From assembly GCA_017469335.1 (NCBI GenBank), contig JAFUGP010000190.1, forward strand, positions 1 to 47,913: 47,913 nucleotides of DNA, read 5' to 3'. Positions 26,920-36,831 of this stretch are shown here, one piece after another. Both the position numbers and the translations under genes were made by a program. How positions within the stretch are numbered: the first letter of the stretch is position 1; every line of letters begins with the position of its first letter. The DNA is from Succinivibrio sp. (GTDB lineage Bacteria > Pseudomonadota > Gammaproteobacteria > Enterobacterales > Succinivibrionaceae). A model generated the notes under the pieces. That model had not been told where the DNA came from. It saw only the letters and a program-made list of their open reading frames with translations, and did no database searches.

Positions 26920-29199
26920 TTGTTCATGGTCGAAAGACAAAGAACCATTCTGCTTTCCCTCAGACAGATCACCGAAGAGGTGAGGGCGCAGGTTTCCTTT
27001 GAAAACAAAATTTCCCTGCTGGTAGAGCGCATCCGTGCCACTACCGGTGCCGACTGCTGCTCACTCTACCTGACCGATGCCCTGGGACAGTATTTAAGAC
27101 TAGCGGCCACCGACGGCCTGTCCCAGGCCGCCGTGGGTAAGGCCACCCTAAAGCTGGGTGAGGGCTTGGTGGGATATGTGGGCCTCAAGCAGGAACTTTT
27201 GGATCTGGCCGACGCGCCCTCACACCCCAATTTTAAGTACCTGCCCGAGGTGGGCGAGGACGAGTACTGTTCCTTTTTGGGCGTTCCGGTGGTCAACCTG
27301 GGCAAGCTGTCGGGGGTTTTGGTGGTGCAAAGCCGTGAGAGGCTGCGCTTTGGGGAGCTGGAAGAGTCCTTCATGGTCACTCTGGCCGCCCAGGTGGCTT
27401 CCATTATCGCCAACTACCGGGCCGAGAGCAGCGAGAACGCCGTCAAGCGCTATCGCGGTGAGCACGGCTCCGGCGGTATTGCCATCGCCAAGGCGGTGGT
27501 ATGGCAGGCCGGGGTGTCGCTGGATGATCTGCAGATCCTCTACAGTGATGACCCTCAGCTGCAGCAGGAACTCTTCCATCAGTGCATTTTTCAACTGCAG
27601 ACCGAGATGGACAGAGCGGCGCTGGAAATGGAGGAAAAGCAAAAAAAACAGGCCGCCTTCGGGTACATGTCAGGTTACGGCAGACTGCTGGACGACACTT
27701 CCTTCCAAGACGAGGTGGACAACGAGATTGTGCGCCGCAACCTTACCGCGCCCTCTGCCATCAAGGTGGTGGTGCAGCAGCGCCTGGAGCAGGTCAACCG
27801 CGAGGATGAGCAGGATAAATATTTTGATCTGCGAGATTTCGCCCAGGTACTGGTCTCGCGTCTGCTCAACACCGAGCAGCTGCATCAGACCCATCAGGAC
27901 AGCCCCATCGTGCTGGTGTCGCGCAGCTTCCCCGCCGCCATTGTGGCACAGCTCTCCAAGGAGCGCATCGCCGGCTTTGTGGCGGTGGACAGCGGAGTAA
28001 GTTCGCATACGGCCGTGCTGGCGCGCGATCTGGGTATACCGTCGGTGATCGGCGTGCAGCTTGACCTCAATACCGTGGACGGTCATGACATCATCGTCAA
28101 CGGCCAGACTGCGGAGGTGCTGGTTGACCCCTCCCCCAGCGTGGCCCTGGAGTATGGCCAGCTGGAAAGTCAGAGCCGCGAGCAGGCCGATCTCTACTCC
28201 AAGGAGCGTTTTGAAAAGGGCGTAACTCTGGACGGCTCACGCATCTTCATTGAATTAAACGCCGGATTAAGTCACGATGCCGTGGCCGAGCTGCCCCAGC
28301 AGACCGACGGCATCGGGTTGTACCGTACAGAAATAGCCTTCATGCTCAGCGAGGGCTTTCCTCTGGAGCAGACCCAGTACGAGTGGTATGTCAAACTGCT
28401 CAGGCAGTACAGCAAACTGCCGGTGACCATGCGCACGCTGGATGTGGGCGGTGACAAGGATCTTTCGTACCTGCCCATCAGGGAGCAGAACCCGGCTTTG
28501 GGCTGGCGCGGGGTGCGCATCACTCTGGATCAGCCGCAGATCCTCAAAACCCAACTGCATGCCATGCTGCGCGCTCACGCCGAGTGCGGCAATTTGCAGG
28601 TGATGGTGCCCATGGTGTCGCGTCTGGAGGAGGCGCAGGCCGTGCGGCAGATTTTCGATGAGTGCTTTGAGGAGCTGCAGCAGAGCCTGGATCGGGAGCT
28701 CGCCAAACCCAAGTTCGGTCTTATGCTGGAGGTGCCCTCGGTGGTTTACCTGCTCGAGGAACTCGCCGGGCTGTGCGATTTCTTCTCCATCGGTTCCAAC
28801 GATCTCATTTCGTACCTGCTGGCCGTGGACCGCAATAATCCCAAGGTGACGCGTTTTTACGATCCCTTCCATCCGGCGGTGGTACGCTGCCTGGGCTATT
28901 TAAACCGCAAATCCCGCGAGCTAGGACGAGAAATCGTGGTATGCGGTGAGATGGCCGGCAGCCCGCTGGGGGCGCTGTTGCTGCTCTCGCTGGGATACGA
29001 GCGGCTCTCGATGAACTACTCGGAAATGGGGCGGGTGCGCTATCTGGTGCGCCGCGTCAGCCTGCCGGAGCTGCGGGAGGTGGGAGAGCGGGCCGTTCAG
29101 GGAGGCAGCTGTGAACAGATCCGTTCTTTGTACCTGACTTACGCTCACTCCCAGGGTCTTGACCGCATCATTGAGCTGGCCGAGCAGAGTGCCAAATAA
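26920..29199 (+). CDS. ptsP: PTS-Ntr enzyme I (phosphoenolpyruvate-protein phosphotransferase)
   Basis: First phosphotransferase of the nitrogen-related PTS; autophosphorylates from PEP and passes phosphate to NPr. 759 aa. N-terminal GAF domain (about 10-165; binds glutamine in relatives), then EI domain with the phospho-His in SGVSSHTAVLAR (His363) and the C-terminal PEP-binding barrel (GIGLYRTEIAFM, RTLDVGGDKDLSYL, LMLEVPSVVYLLEEL, CGEMAGSP). TTG 26920 is chosen because GGAGG lies 6 nt upstream; ATG 26926 is the alternative. It follows rppH by 15 nt; the lgt gene that usually follows ptsP is absent. Confidence 0.93.
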   Translation: MFMVERQRTILLSLRQITEEVRAQVSFENKISLLVERIRATTGADCCSLYLTDALGQYLRLAATDGLSQAAVGKATLKLGEGLVGYVGLKQELLDLADAPSHPNFKYLPEVGEDEYCSFLGVPVVNLGKLSGVLVVQSRERLRFGELEESFMVTLAAQVASIIANYRAESSENAVKRYRGEHGSGGIAIAKAVVWQAGVSLDDLQILYSDDPQLQQELFHQCIFQLQTEMDRAALEMEEKQKKQAAFGYMSGYGRLLDDTSFQDEVDNEIVRRNLTAPSAIKVVVQQRLEQVNREDEQDKYFDLRDFAQVLVSRLLNTEQLHQTHQDSPIVLVSRSFPAAIVAQLSKERIAGFVAVDSGVSSHTAVLARDLGIPSVIGVQLDLNTVDGHDIIVNGQTAEVLVDPSPSVALEYGQLESQSREQADLYSKERFEKGVTLDGSRIFIELNAGLSHDAVAELPQQTDGIGLYRTEIAFMLSEGFPLEQTQYEWYVKLLRQYSKLPVTMRTLDVGGDKDLSYLPIREQNPALGWRGVRITLDQPQILKTQLHAMLRAHAECGNLQVMVPMVSRLEEAQAVRQIFDECFEELQQSLDRELAKPKFGLMLEVPSVVYLLEELAGLCDFFSIGSNDLISYLLAVDRNNPKVTRFYDPFHPAVVRCLGYLNRKSRELGREIVVCGEMAGSPLGALLLLSLGYERLSMNYSEMGRVRYLVRRVSLPELREVGERAVQGGSCEQIRSLYLTYAHSQGLDRIIELAEQSAK

Positions 29200-29204
29200 T
29201 ACCC

Positions 29205-29220
29205 CGCCGCCCATGCGGCG
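29205..29220 (+). repeat. Intercistronic hairpin between ptsP and thyA
   Basis: CGCCGC (29205-29210) and GCGGCG (29215-29220) around a CCAT loop, right after the ptsP stop, without a U-tract. It could attenuate or protect the transcript rather than end it. Confidence 0.4.
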
Positions 29221-29238
29221 TCTTAAAGGATCTCACTC

Positions 29239-30030
29239 ATGCGCAATTATCTTGACCTGTTAGAGCGGGTGCTTAAAGAAGGTGAGGATCGCAGCGATCG
29301 CACCGGCACCGGTACGCGCTCGCTGTTCGGGGCGCAGCTGCGCTTTCGCCTCCAGGACGGTTTTCCGCTCCTGACCACCAAAAAGGTGCACCTAAAATCC
29401 ATTATTTATGAGCTGCTGTGGTTTTTAAGCGGCTCGACCAACATCGCTTATCTGACTGAACACGGGGTGCGCATCTGGAACGAGTGGGCCGATGAGCACG
29501 GCGATCTGGGTCCGGTATACGGTAAGCAGTGGCGTGACTGGGTCACTCCCGACGGCCGGCACCTCGATCAGATCACCCAGGCACTGGAAACCATCCGTCA
29601 CAACCCGCAGTCGCGCCGCATCATCGTCTGCGCCTGGAATCCTGCCGATGTGGACCGTATGGCTCTGCCTCCCTGTCATACTCTTTTTCAGTTTTACGTG
29701 GGGCAGGGCACTCTCTCCTGTCAACTCTACCAGCGCAGTTGCGACATGTTTCTGGGAGTGCCCTTCAACATCGCCAGTTATGCGCTGTTAACCATGATGA
29801 TGGCCCAGCAGTGCGCCCTGCAGCCGGGGGACTTTGTGTGGACCGGCGGGGATGTGCATATCTACCGCAATCACTTCGAGCAGGTGCACGAGCAGCTCTC
29901 GCGGCAGCCGCGTAAGCTGCCTGTCATGACCATCAACCAAGCCCCGGACCTGTTCAGCTACCGCTACGAGGATTTCACCCTCTCAGGTTATGATCCTTAT
30001 CCGGCCATCCGTGCGCAGGTGTCGGTATGA
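29239..30030 (+). CDS. thyA: Thymidylate synthase
   Basis: Converts dUMP to dTMP with methylene-tetrahydrofolate. 263 aa, one less than E. coli. [30 protein letters not shown], the catalytic Cys146 in [33 protein letters not shown] and GDVHIYRNH are conserved. Its TGA overlaps the sdhE ATG (ATGA), indicating coupling. Confidence 0.97.
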   Translation: MRNYLDLLERVLKEGEDRSDRTGTGTRSLFGAQLRFRLQDGFPLLTTKKVHLKSIIYELLWFLSGSTNIAYLTEHGVRIWNEWADEHGDLGPVYGKQWRDWVTPDGRHLDQITQALETIRHNPQSRRIIVCAWNPADVDRMALPPCHTLFQFYVGQGTLSCQLYQRSCDMFLGVPFNIASYALLTMMMAQQCALQPGDFVWTGGDVHIYRNHFEQVHEQLSRQPRKLPVMTINQAPDLFSYRYEDFTLSGYDPYPAIRAQVSV

Positions 30031-30293
30031 TTGAGGTTTCGGGCAAGGTTAAATGGCAGTCGCGCCGGGGCATGCGCGAGCTGGATCTCATGCTGCTGCC
30101 CTTCGTCGAGCATGATCTGCCTAAGGGCGATGAGCGGCAGCTTGCCGCTTACTGCAAACTGCTGGAGCACACCGATCTGGAATTGGTGCGCTGGCTCAAC
30201 GGCACGGCCGTGCCTGAGGATCCCGAGCTTATCGAGATCATTGCCTGTATCCGTCGCTGTCATGAGGGTCGTCGCGGCCGTGAGGGCGTGTGA
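30027..30293 (+). CDS. sdhE: FAD assembly factor SdhE (YgfY/CptB family)
   Basis: Small cytoplasmic protein that promotes covalent flavinylation of succinate dehydrogenase or fumarate reductase. 88 aa. The family motif RRGMRELD is present (Arg-Gly central to function in relatives), followed by [28 protein letters not shown] and a C-terminal helix. It overlaps thyA by 4 nt and srmB by 1 nt. Confidence 0.9.
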   Translation: MIEVSGKVKWQSRRGMRELDLMLLPFVEHDLPKGDERQLAAYCKLLEHTDLELVRWLNGTAVPEDPELIEIIACIRRCHEGRRGREGV

Positions 30294-31642
30294 TGGATGA
30301 TTTTTTCACTGAGCTGCCGCTGCCTCCTGAGGTGCTGAACAATTTAAGCCTCCTGGACTGGCAGGAGCCTACGCCGGTGCAGCGGCTGGTGATCCCGCCG
30401 GCCCTGGAGGGTTACGACATTCTGGGCGCAGCGCCCACCGGCACGGGCAAGAGCGCGGCCTTCCTGTTGCCGGTGATGGCCAGGCTGTTGGACAGGCGTC
30501 CCCGCTCTGAGGGGGTAAGAGCGCTCGTGCTGGAGCCTACCAGGGAGCTGGCCCTGCAGCTGTGCAAAACGGCGCAGCAACTGGGTGAGGGCACCGCTCT
30601 TAGTGCCTGCGCTCTGATCGGCGGCGCCGGCCGCGAGGAGCAGCGCGGTACTCTGGGGACCATCGCCGCAGCCACCCCGGGGCGACTGCTGGAATTTCTG
30701 CATAAAGGCTACATTGATCCCGCACCGATTGAGATCCTGATTATCGATGAGGCGGATCGCATGCTCGATCTGGGCTTTCGCGAGGCGGTGGCGGAGATCT
30801 CGCGCGCACTCTCCTCACGCTTTCAGACCATGCTCTTTTCGGCTACCTTAGAAGGACCCGGTATACGTGATTTTGCCAAGGCCGTGCTCAACGAGCCCTT
30901 CGAGGCCCGTCTGGGAGTGCAAAGCGGTGAACGGCTGCCCGAGGGCTTGCAGCTGCGGGCCTACTGTGCCCGTGACGACCGACAGAAGGCCGCTCTGTTG
31001 CAGGTGCTGCTCAAAACCTCGCCCGGCCGCAGCCTGGTGTTTGTGCGCAAACGCGAGCGCGTCAAAGCGGTGGAGCGGGTGGCGCTCTCCTGCGGTCTTA
31101 ACTGTGCCACCTTAAGCGGCGATCTGGAGATAGCCGAGCGCACGGCGGCCTTAAAGCGCTTTGCCGAGGATCGTGCTCAGGTGCTGGTGGCCACCGATGT
31201 GGCAGCCAGGGGACTGGACATCAGTGATGTCAGCTTTGTATATAATTTCGATCTGCCGCGCGATGCTGCGGTGTTCGTACACCGCTGCGGACGTACGGCC
31301 CGCGCCGGTGCCACCGGGGTGGCCATCTCGTTGGTGCTTAAGGAAGAACAGAGTGTGCTGGCGCGTCTGGAGCGCTACACCGGACAGGATATAGAGCGGC
31401 GATCCATCAAGGGAGCAGGAGAGCCTTTTGATGAGAATCCTCCGGCTCATAGCGCCCGCGGCAAAGAAAAAAACAAGAGTAAGAGCAAAAGCCAGGAGAA
31501 AAAGACCAAAAGTACCTCTGACAGGGCTCATGTTAAAGTAAGAAAACGCGACAGGCTTAATAAAGGCAAGCCGGATTTGGCCGCCAAAAGAGCGCGCCGT
31601 CAGGCCGCCAGAGGCGCGGCAGAGCCGGGCGCCACGGACTGA
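30293..31642 (+). CDS. srmB: DEAD-box RNA helicase, SrmB-like
   Basis: ATP-dependent RNA helicase; SrmB acts in 50S assembly. 449 aa from ATG 30293, overlapping the sdhE stop by one base, with GAGG just upstream. Helicase motifs in order: Q-motif region EPTPVQRLVIP, motif I APTGTGKS, Ia PTRELALQ, Ib TPGRLL, II DEAD, III SAT, FVRKRERV, VATDVAARGLDI and VI HRCGRTARAG. The fusion-like Lys/Arg tail (about 380-449, RKRDRLNKGK) is as in SrmB and would bind RNA. Motif VI has Cys where Ile is usual. Confidence 0.88.
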   Translation: MDDFFTELPLPPEVLNNLSLLDWQEPTPVQRLVIPPALEGYDILGAAPTGTGKSAAFLLPVMARLLDRRPRSEGVRALVLEPTRELALQLCKTAQQLGEGTALSACALIGGAGREEQRGTLGTIAAATPGRLLEFLHKGYIDPAPIEILIIDEADRMLDLGFREAVAEISRALSSRFQTMLFSATLEGPGIRDFAKAVLNEPFEARLGVQSGERLPEGLQLRAYCARDDRQKAALLQVLLKTSPGRSLVFVRKRERVKAVERVALSCGLNCATLSGDLEIAERTAALKRFAEDRAQVLVATDVAARGLDISDVSFVYNFDLPRDAAVFVHRCGRTARAGATGVAISLVLKEEQSVLARLERYTGQDIERRSIKGAGEPFDENPPAHSARGKEKNKSKSKSQEKKTKSTSDRAHVKVRKRDRLNKGKPDLAAKRARRQAARGAAEPGATD

Positions 31643-31653
31643 GGAGAAGCTAC

Positions 31654-32817
31654 ATGGGAGCTACAATTTTCCGCAACGCCACCTTGCATGTCACCTCGGA
31701 GGAATTTGCCGGTGTGGATTGCTTTGCGGTGCAGGATCACCGCATCATCCCCATGGATCCCGTGCTGCTTGAGGACGGTACCTCCGAGGAAATCAACCTA
31801 AACGGCATGCACGTGGCTCCCGGGTTCATCGATCTGCTGGTCAACGGTTGTGCCGGGGTGTCCTTTACCAACGAGCCCAGTCTGGATACGCTGGAGGCCA
31901 TGCGCCGTTTTCTGACGCAGCGCGGTACCACCACTTTCGTGCCCACCATTATCTCCAGCCCGCGCGAGAATCTGACCAAGGCTCTGGCGGCGGTGGCCGA
32001 ATTCAAGCAGCAGCATGAGAATATCTGCCCGGGTCTGCACATGGAAGGTCCCTTCATCAACTCGCTGCACAAGGGCTTTCATCCCATCGGCTACGTGCGC
32101 AGCATGTCCGAGTCCGATCTCAACTATATCCGTGAGAATCGCGATATCATCGCCTATATCACCATTGCTCCCGAGGTGGCCAAGCCCAAAAACATTGTGG
32201 CCATGCTCTCCGACCACGTCAGGCTGTCGTTGGGACATACCGCCTGCTCCTACATGGAGGCTTACAACTCCTTTAGGGCAGGCGTCAGCAATGTCACGCA
32301 TATCTATAACGGCATGAAGACCATGGTCGGGCGTGAGCCGGGCGTGATTGGGGCGCTGTACGCCTCCCCCAACGTGTTTGCCAGCGTGATCCCCGACGGC
32401 AAACATGTGCACCCGGCCATCATCAAGCTGGCTCATCAGCTCTTAGGCGAGCGCCTGTACATCGTCTCTGACTCTCAGATAGTCACCGGCATGGACCGGG
32501 CTCCGGGCTCTTTCGCCATCTCCGGCACCGAGGTATTTGTCGATCAAAAACGCGGTCTCATCGATTCCAAAGGAGCTTTAGCCGGCACCGGCATCACCAT
32601 GATGGACGGTGTGAGATTTCTGGTGGAGCGCTGCTCCTTTACTTTGGACGAGGCGCTGACGGCAGCCAGCTGGACTCCGGCGCGGATGCTGGAGCTAAAC
32701 GAGACCGGACGCATAGCCGGCGGTTACATCGCCGATTTGGTGATCTTCGATGACGACTACCGCATCCGCTATGTGCTGCAAAACGGCTTCATGAAGAACA
32801 TAGGCGAGATATTATGA
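31654..32817 (+). CDS. nagA: N-acetylglucosamine-6-phosphate deacetylase
   Basis: Deacetylates GlcNAc-6-P to glucosamine-6-P in amino-sugar catabolism and wall recycling. 387 aa. Amidohydrolase landmarks: APGFIDLLVNGCAG, LHMEGPF with the metal-binding Glu, LGHT and THIYNGM with the metal-binding histidines, IPDGKHVHP, and IVSDSQIVTGMD, where the catalytic Asp sits in SDS rather than the more common TDA. GAGGAG lies upstream. No nagB or nagE is in the window. Its stop overlaps the regulator start by 4 nt. Confidence 0.9.
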   Translation: MGATIFRNATLHVTSEEFAGVDCFAVQDHRIIPMDPVLLEDGTSEEINLNGMHVAPGFIDLLVNGCAGVSFTNEPSLDTLEAMRRFLTQRGTTTFVPTIISSPRENLTKALAAVAEFKQQHENICPGLHMEGPFINSLHKGFHPIGYVRSMSESDLNYIRENRDIIAYITIAPEVAKPKNIVAMLSDHVRLSLGHTACSYMEAYNSFRAGVSNVTHIYNGMKTMVGREPGVIGALYASPNVFASVIPDGKHVHPAIIKLAHQLLGERLYIVSDSQIVTGMDRAPGSFAISGTEVFVDQKRGLIDSKGALAGTGITMMDGVRFLVERCSFTLDEALTAASWTPARMLELNETGRIAGGYIADLVIFDDDYRIRYVLQNGFMKNIGEIL

Positions 32818-33749
32818 GCAGCGGTACGGATTTGCTTCAGCGCATCACCAAAGCCAGTGCGGATCTCTCCAAATCAGAGCGCAAGGTGGCTGAGGCCATT
32901 CTGGCGCTGCCCCAGCAGGCGGCGCGGGAAAATATCGCCCAGCTGGCCGCCCGTGCCCAGGTCTCCGAGCCTACCGTATTCCGCTTCTGCAAACGCTTTG
33001 GCGCGGAGGGCTTCCCCGATTTCAAGCTGGCGCTGAGCATGGCGCTGGCTGCCGAAAACACCACGCCTCCCAGTACCCTCTCCCGCGGTGATACGGTGGA
33101 AGATGTGGCGCATAAGGTGATAGGTAACGCCGTCAACGCCCTGCAGGGCCTGCAGCGGCAGGTGGACGCGCCCCTGTTGGCACGCTGCATCGATCTGATC
33201 TCTCAGGCGCGGCGTCTGGTGGTGGGCGCGCAGGGCAGTTCCCGCCTGCTGGCCGAATTTTTGCGCGGCAGGCTCATCGATATCGGGCTGCAGTGTGAGT
33301 GTTACAGCGATCCCGCGCAGCTGCTGCCGGTGGCGGTGTCCCTGCGCCAGGGTGAGCTTTTGGTCGCCATCTCCTCTGACGGGGAGAGCCGGGATATGCT
33401 GGAGGCCGCACAACTGGCGGCTGACAGCGGTGCCACGGTGCTGGCGCTGTGTCCGCCTAAGACCGCACTCTCCGATCTCAGCGGTCTGACGCTGGGACCT
33501 GCCGGGCAGGACAGTGCGGAGAGCGGCGCGCTCTCCAGCGAGACACTGGAGATGACGGTGTTGCTGGAGATCCTGCTCTCGGGTATCAGTCTGCGCCGGG
33601 CTGATTCCATCAAAGCGCTCTCACCCAGGCTCAGGCAGGCCCGAGCCCGGCTCTCCTTAAACCGTAACGCCGTCAGCAACGAGCCGGTCACCCCCGAGCC
33701 TTCCCTCAAGGCCAACGAGCCCATCACTGCCATCAACTGGCCGTATTAG
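32814..33749 (+). CDS. MurR/RpiR-family regulator with SIS domain
   Basis: 311 aa. N-terminal HTH_6 domain (about 1-80; SKSERKVAEAILALPQQ and QVSEPTVFRFCKRFGAEGFPDFKLAL) followed by a phosphosugar-binding SIS domain (about 115-235; VVGAQGSSRLLAEFLR, LLVAISSDGES). The organisation and the FPDFKLAL block resemble HexR-type members. Coupled to nagA (ATGA overlap), so sensing an amino-sugar phosphate and controlling this run is a reasonable inference. An unrelated ~45-residue C-terminal extension follows. Confidence 0.88.
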   Translation: MSSGTDLLQRITKASADLSKSERKVAEAILALPQQAARENIAQLAARAQVSEPTVFRFCKRFGAEGFPDFKLALSMALAAENTTPPSTLSRGDTVEDVAHKVIGNAVNALQGLQRQVDAPLLARCIDLISQARRLVVGAQGSSRLLAEFLRGRLIDIGLQCECYSDPAQLLPVAVSLRQGELLVAISSDGESRDMLEAAQLAADSGATVLALCPPKTALSDLSGLTLGPAGQDSAESGALSSETLEMTVLLEILLSGISLRRADSIKALSPRLRQARARLSLNRNAVSNEPVTPEPSLKANEPITAINWPY

Positions 33750-33791
33750 CACCGCGGCGCACTGCCGTCATTGTCTTGGTTTGTCAGGCAC

Positions 33792-33816
33792 AAAAAATCC
33801 CGGCCACAGGCCGGGA
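33792..33816 (-). terminator. Intrinsic terminator of glgCA
   Basis: TCCCGGCC (33798-33805) pairs with GGCCGGGA (33809-33816) across a 3-nt loop; on the minus strand six T follow (33797-33792). It also closes the space from the rightward regulator gene. Confidence 0.88.
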
Positions 33817-33833
33817 CGATTAGAGAATTTGAC

Positions 33834-35297
33834 CTACCACTTGGGCTTTTGCGCGGCCTGCTCGTAGAGTTTTAAATACTCCTTGGCGCTGTCGGCCCAG
33901 TTGAACCGCACCTGCATGGCATTGCGCTTGATGCGCTGCATTTCGTCCTGGTCTTCCAGGTAGAGAATGAGCGTGCGGCGCATGCAGGAGAGCAGCTCTT
34001 CAGGGGAGGGATCGTTGAAGACAAAACCGTTGCCCTTTTCGCGGTCGACATCGTAGTCAATCACGGTATCCTTGAGGCCGCCTACCGCGCGCACGATGGG
34101 CAGTGTGCCGTAGGCCAGCGAGTAGATCTGGTTGAGGCCGCAGGGCTCGAAAATGGACGGCATGAGGAAGAAGTCCGAGGCCGCTTCAATCTGGTGAGCC
34201 AGAAAATCATCATATACAGGCTGGAACACCATCTTGTCGGGATGGCGGGCCGCGATCTCCTCCATCTGCCGCTGCAAATTGGGATCGCCGGTACCTTCGA
34301 TGATGAGCTGTACCTTATGCAGCAAAAAACGCTCCAAGATGGGAATTAACAGGCCGATGCCCTTTTGGTCGGTGAGTCTGGCCACCATGCCGTAGATGGG
34401 AGTATCGCCCATCTCCAGCCCCAGCTTGCGCTGCAGGAGGTATTTGCCCAGCACCTTCTCTTCCATGCTGCTCAGACCGTAACGGATGCGCAGCTTGGTG
34501 TCGGTGCGCGGATCCCAGTCACTGTAGTCACAGCCGTTGACGATACCGGAGAGGTCCTGGGCGCGGGCCATATAGTTCTCGGCCATGCCGTGACCGCCCA
34601 GGTAGGTGATGAGCTCGGCGGCGTAACCGGGGCTTACGGTATTGATCTTGTCCGCGTAGAACACGCCGCACTTGAGGAAATTGACGTAGGAGCCCTGGGC
34701 GGTCATGTCATTGTAGATGGAGGCTATCTCGGGGACCACGTACAGCTGAGCCCGGTCAAAGGCTCCCTGGAAGGCGCCGTTGTGGATGGTCATCACCGAG
34801 CGGCACTGCGTGAAGAAGGGATCGTTGGCGTACTTGATGCGCAGCACCATGGGCGCGATGCCGGTATGCCAGTCATTGCAGTGCAGGATATCGGGCTTGT
34901 AGCCGATGCCGCGGGTGGCATCGATGGCAGCGGCCGAGAAGAAGGCAAAGCGCTCGCCGTTGTCACCGTAAGCCTGGTTGTTGTCGCCGTACATGGAGGT
35001 ACGGTCGAAGTAGCGCGGGCAGTCGATGAGCCAGACTTCCACCTCGCCGTTTAAGAAGGTCTTGCGGATCTGGTAGGGCACGCGGCAGTGCTCGTCGGGA
35101 TTGTTGGCGTTGAGCATGCCCTCGTAGATCACCTCCAGATTGCCGTAATTGGGGATCTTCGCATAGTAACAGGGGCAGGCTACGATGGCCTGATGACCGT
35201 CCTTCTTGAGCTGCAGCGGCAGGGCTTTGGCCACGTCGGCCAAACCGCCTGATTTGGCGATATCAGCCACCTCGGAGGATAAAAACAGAATATTCAC
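33834..35297 (-). CDS. glgA: Glycogen synthase (ADP-glucose)
   Basis: Family GT5 enzyme that adds glucose from ADP-glucose to alpha-1,4-glucan. 487 aa from GTG 35297, with AGGAG 7 nt upstream. The N-terminal MNILFLSSEVADIAKSGGLADVAKALP carries the ADP-glucose-binding KxGGL loop; CNDWHTG, VSPGYAAEL and the C-terminal PSIFEPCGLNQIYSLAYGTLPIVRAVGGLKDTV are conserved. It is 24 nt downstream of glgC. glgB, glgP and glgX are not in the window. Confidence 0.95.
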   Translation of the reverse strand: MNILFLSSEVADIAKSGGLADVAKALPLQLKKDGHQAIVACPCYYAKIPNYGNLEVIYEGMLNANNPDEHCRVPYQIRKTFLNGEVEVWLIDCPRYFDRTSMYGDNNQAYGDNGERFAFFSAAAIDATRGIGYKPDILHCNDWHTGIAPMVLRIKYANDPFFTQCRSVMTIHNGAFQGAFDRAQLYVVPEIASIYNDMTAQGSYVNFLKCGVFYADKINTVSPGYAAELITYLGGHGMAENYMARAQDLSGIVNGCDYSDWDPRTDTKLRIRYGLSSMEEKVLGKYLLQRKLGLEMGDTPIYGMVARLTDQKGIGLLIPILERFLLHKVQLIIEGTGDPNLQRQMEEIAARHPDKMVFQPVYDDFLAHQIEAASDFFLMPSIFEPCGLNQIYSLAYGTLPIVRAVGGLKDTVIDYDVDREKGNGFVFNDPSPEELLSCMRRTLILYLEDQDEMQRIKRNAMQVRFNWADSAKEYLKLYEQAAQKPKW

Positions 35298-35321
35298 GCG
35301 TATTCTCCTGTGTTCTTATGG

Positions 35322-36572
35322 TTAGAATCCAAGTTTATAGCCGCTGGGGATCACGATGATCCCCCCGGCAGACATCTGCGGCCCGCTCTTGTCGGCGGGA
35401 TTGACCAGCCGGGCATCGGCCTCGTGGTCGTAGCCTAGGGAAAACCCCGGCGCCACCTGCACCCCGCGGTCTAAAATGGCATTGCGGATACTGCAGCCGG
35501 CACCTACCTGAACGTCACCTAGCAGCACGCTCTCCTCTACGGTGGCACCGTCATCGGCACGACAGCGGAAACCCAGTACCGAGCGGATGATGCTGGCACC
35601 GTTGATTTCACAGCCGGCGGAGATAAGCGAGGCGGAGACCTCCGAGAGATTGTCGGAGGTGTCGGTGAAGTTGGCCGGCGGCAGCGGCGGGTAGTAGGTG
35701 TGCAACGGCCACTGCGCGTTGTTGAGACTGAACTGGGGATCCGGGCCTAGGAGATCCATATGCGCGGCCCAGTAGGCGTCGATGGAGCCCACGTCACGCC
35801 AGTAGATGCGATCCTCACGCTCACCTTTGATGCGGTTGGTGGAGAGATCATAGACGAACACCCTGCCCTTGGGGTAGAGCTTGGGGATGATGTCGGTACC
35901 GAAATCATGAGAGGAGTGCACGCTCTTCTCATCTTCAATCAGCTCGTTTTTGAGCACCTCGCTCTTGAAAATGTAATTGCCCAGCGAGATGAGCGAAAAG
36001 CCCGGCTGTCCCGGGATCTCCTTGGGCTTGAGCGGTTTTTCCTGAAAACCGGTCATGCGGCCGTTCTCGTCAATTTCGATGACGCCGAAGCGGCCAGAGC
36101 AGATCACCGAGGGCATCTTGATGGCGGCCACCGTCAGATCGGCATCGTGCTTGCGGTGAAAGTCCACCATCTGCATTACGTCCATCTTGTAGATGTGATC
36201 CGAGCCGAACACGCACACCGTGTTGACAAAGTTGTCCTCGATAAAGGTGAGATTCTGGTAGATGGCGTCGGCGGTGCCCTGATACCACTCCTTGTTGATG
36301 ATCATCTGCGCCGGCACCGGATCGATGAATGTGCCGGGAATGCCGCTGACGTTCCAGCCGTGCTTGAGATGCTGATTGAGGGACTGGGACTTGTACTGGG
36401 TGATGACGTAGATCTTGATGATGCCCGAATTGACGAAGTTGTTGAGCACAAAATCGATAATGCGGTAGCTGCCGCCGAAAGGCACGGCCGGTTTGCTGCG
36501 CAGGTGAGTGAGCGGCATCAGCCTTGAGCCCTCACCGCCTGCCAGAATCATCGCCAGAATGCCGCCGGACAT
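35322..36572 (-). CDS. glgC: Glucose-1-phosphate adenylyltransferase
   Basis: Makes ADP-glucose from glucose-1-P and ATP, the committed step of glycogen synthesis. 416 aa from ATG 36572 (GGAGG 6-7 nt upstream). LAGGEGSRLMPLTHLRSKPAVPFGG is the nucleotide and activator-site region; GTADAIYQNL, FGSDHIYKMD, GFQEKP and YWRDVGSIDAYW mark the catalytic core, and a left-handed beta-helix C-terminus follows from about residue 300. Transcribed before glgA. Confidence 0.95.
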   Translation of the reverse strand: MSGGILAMILAGGEGSRLMPLTHLRSKPAVPFGGSYRIIDFVLNNFVNSGIIKIYVITQYKSQSLNQHLKHGWNVSGIPGTFIDPVPAQMIINKEWYQGTADAIYQNLTFIEDNFVNTVCVFGSDHIYKMDVMQMVDFHRKHDADLTVAAIKMPSVICSGRFGVIEIDENGRMTGFQEKPLKPKEIPGQPGFSLISLGNYIFKSEVLKNELIEDEKSVHSSHDFGTDIIPKLYPKGRVFVYDLSTNRIKGEREDRIYWRDVGSIDAYWAAHMDLLGPDPQFSLNNAQWPLHTYYPPLPPANFTDTSDNLSEVSASLISAGCEINGASIIRSVLGFRCRADDGATVEESVLLGDVQVGAGCSIRNAILDRGVQVAPGFSLGYDHEADARLVNPADKSGPQMSAGGIIVIPSGYKLGF

Positions 36573-36831
36573 ATCACCCTCCGCCCGCTGGGGGCCAGAC
36601 CCCATACCATAACGAAATTAGCTTAGCGAAGTTTGCCTCTCCAAACTCTGATACGAATGGCAATTCTGGTGATTGGTGGGGCAGAGTGTGAGCCTCGGGA
36701 CCCCATGCGGCGAAAGGATCCTGCTTTTGATGGCAGTGAGGATTGATTTTATTGGGAATTAACACTGAGGTGCTGTTGATGCAGGCACAGGCCGCCCGGC
36801 AGCAGGTTCGAGATGAGGTCGGCGGGATGCT

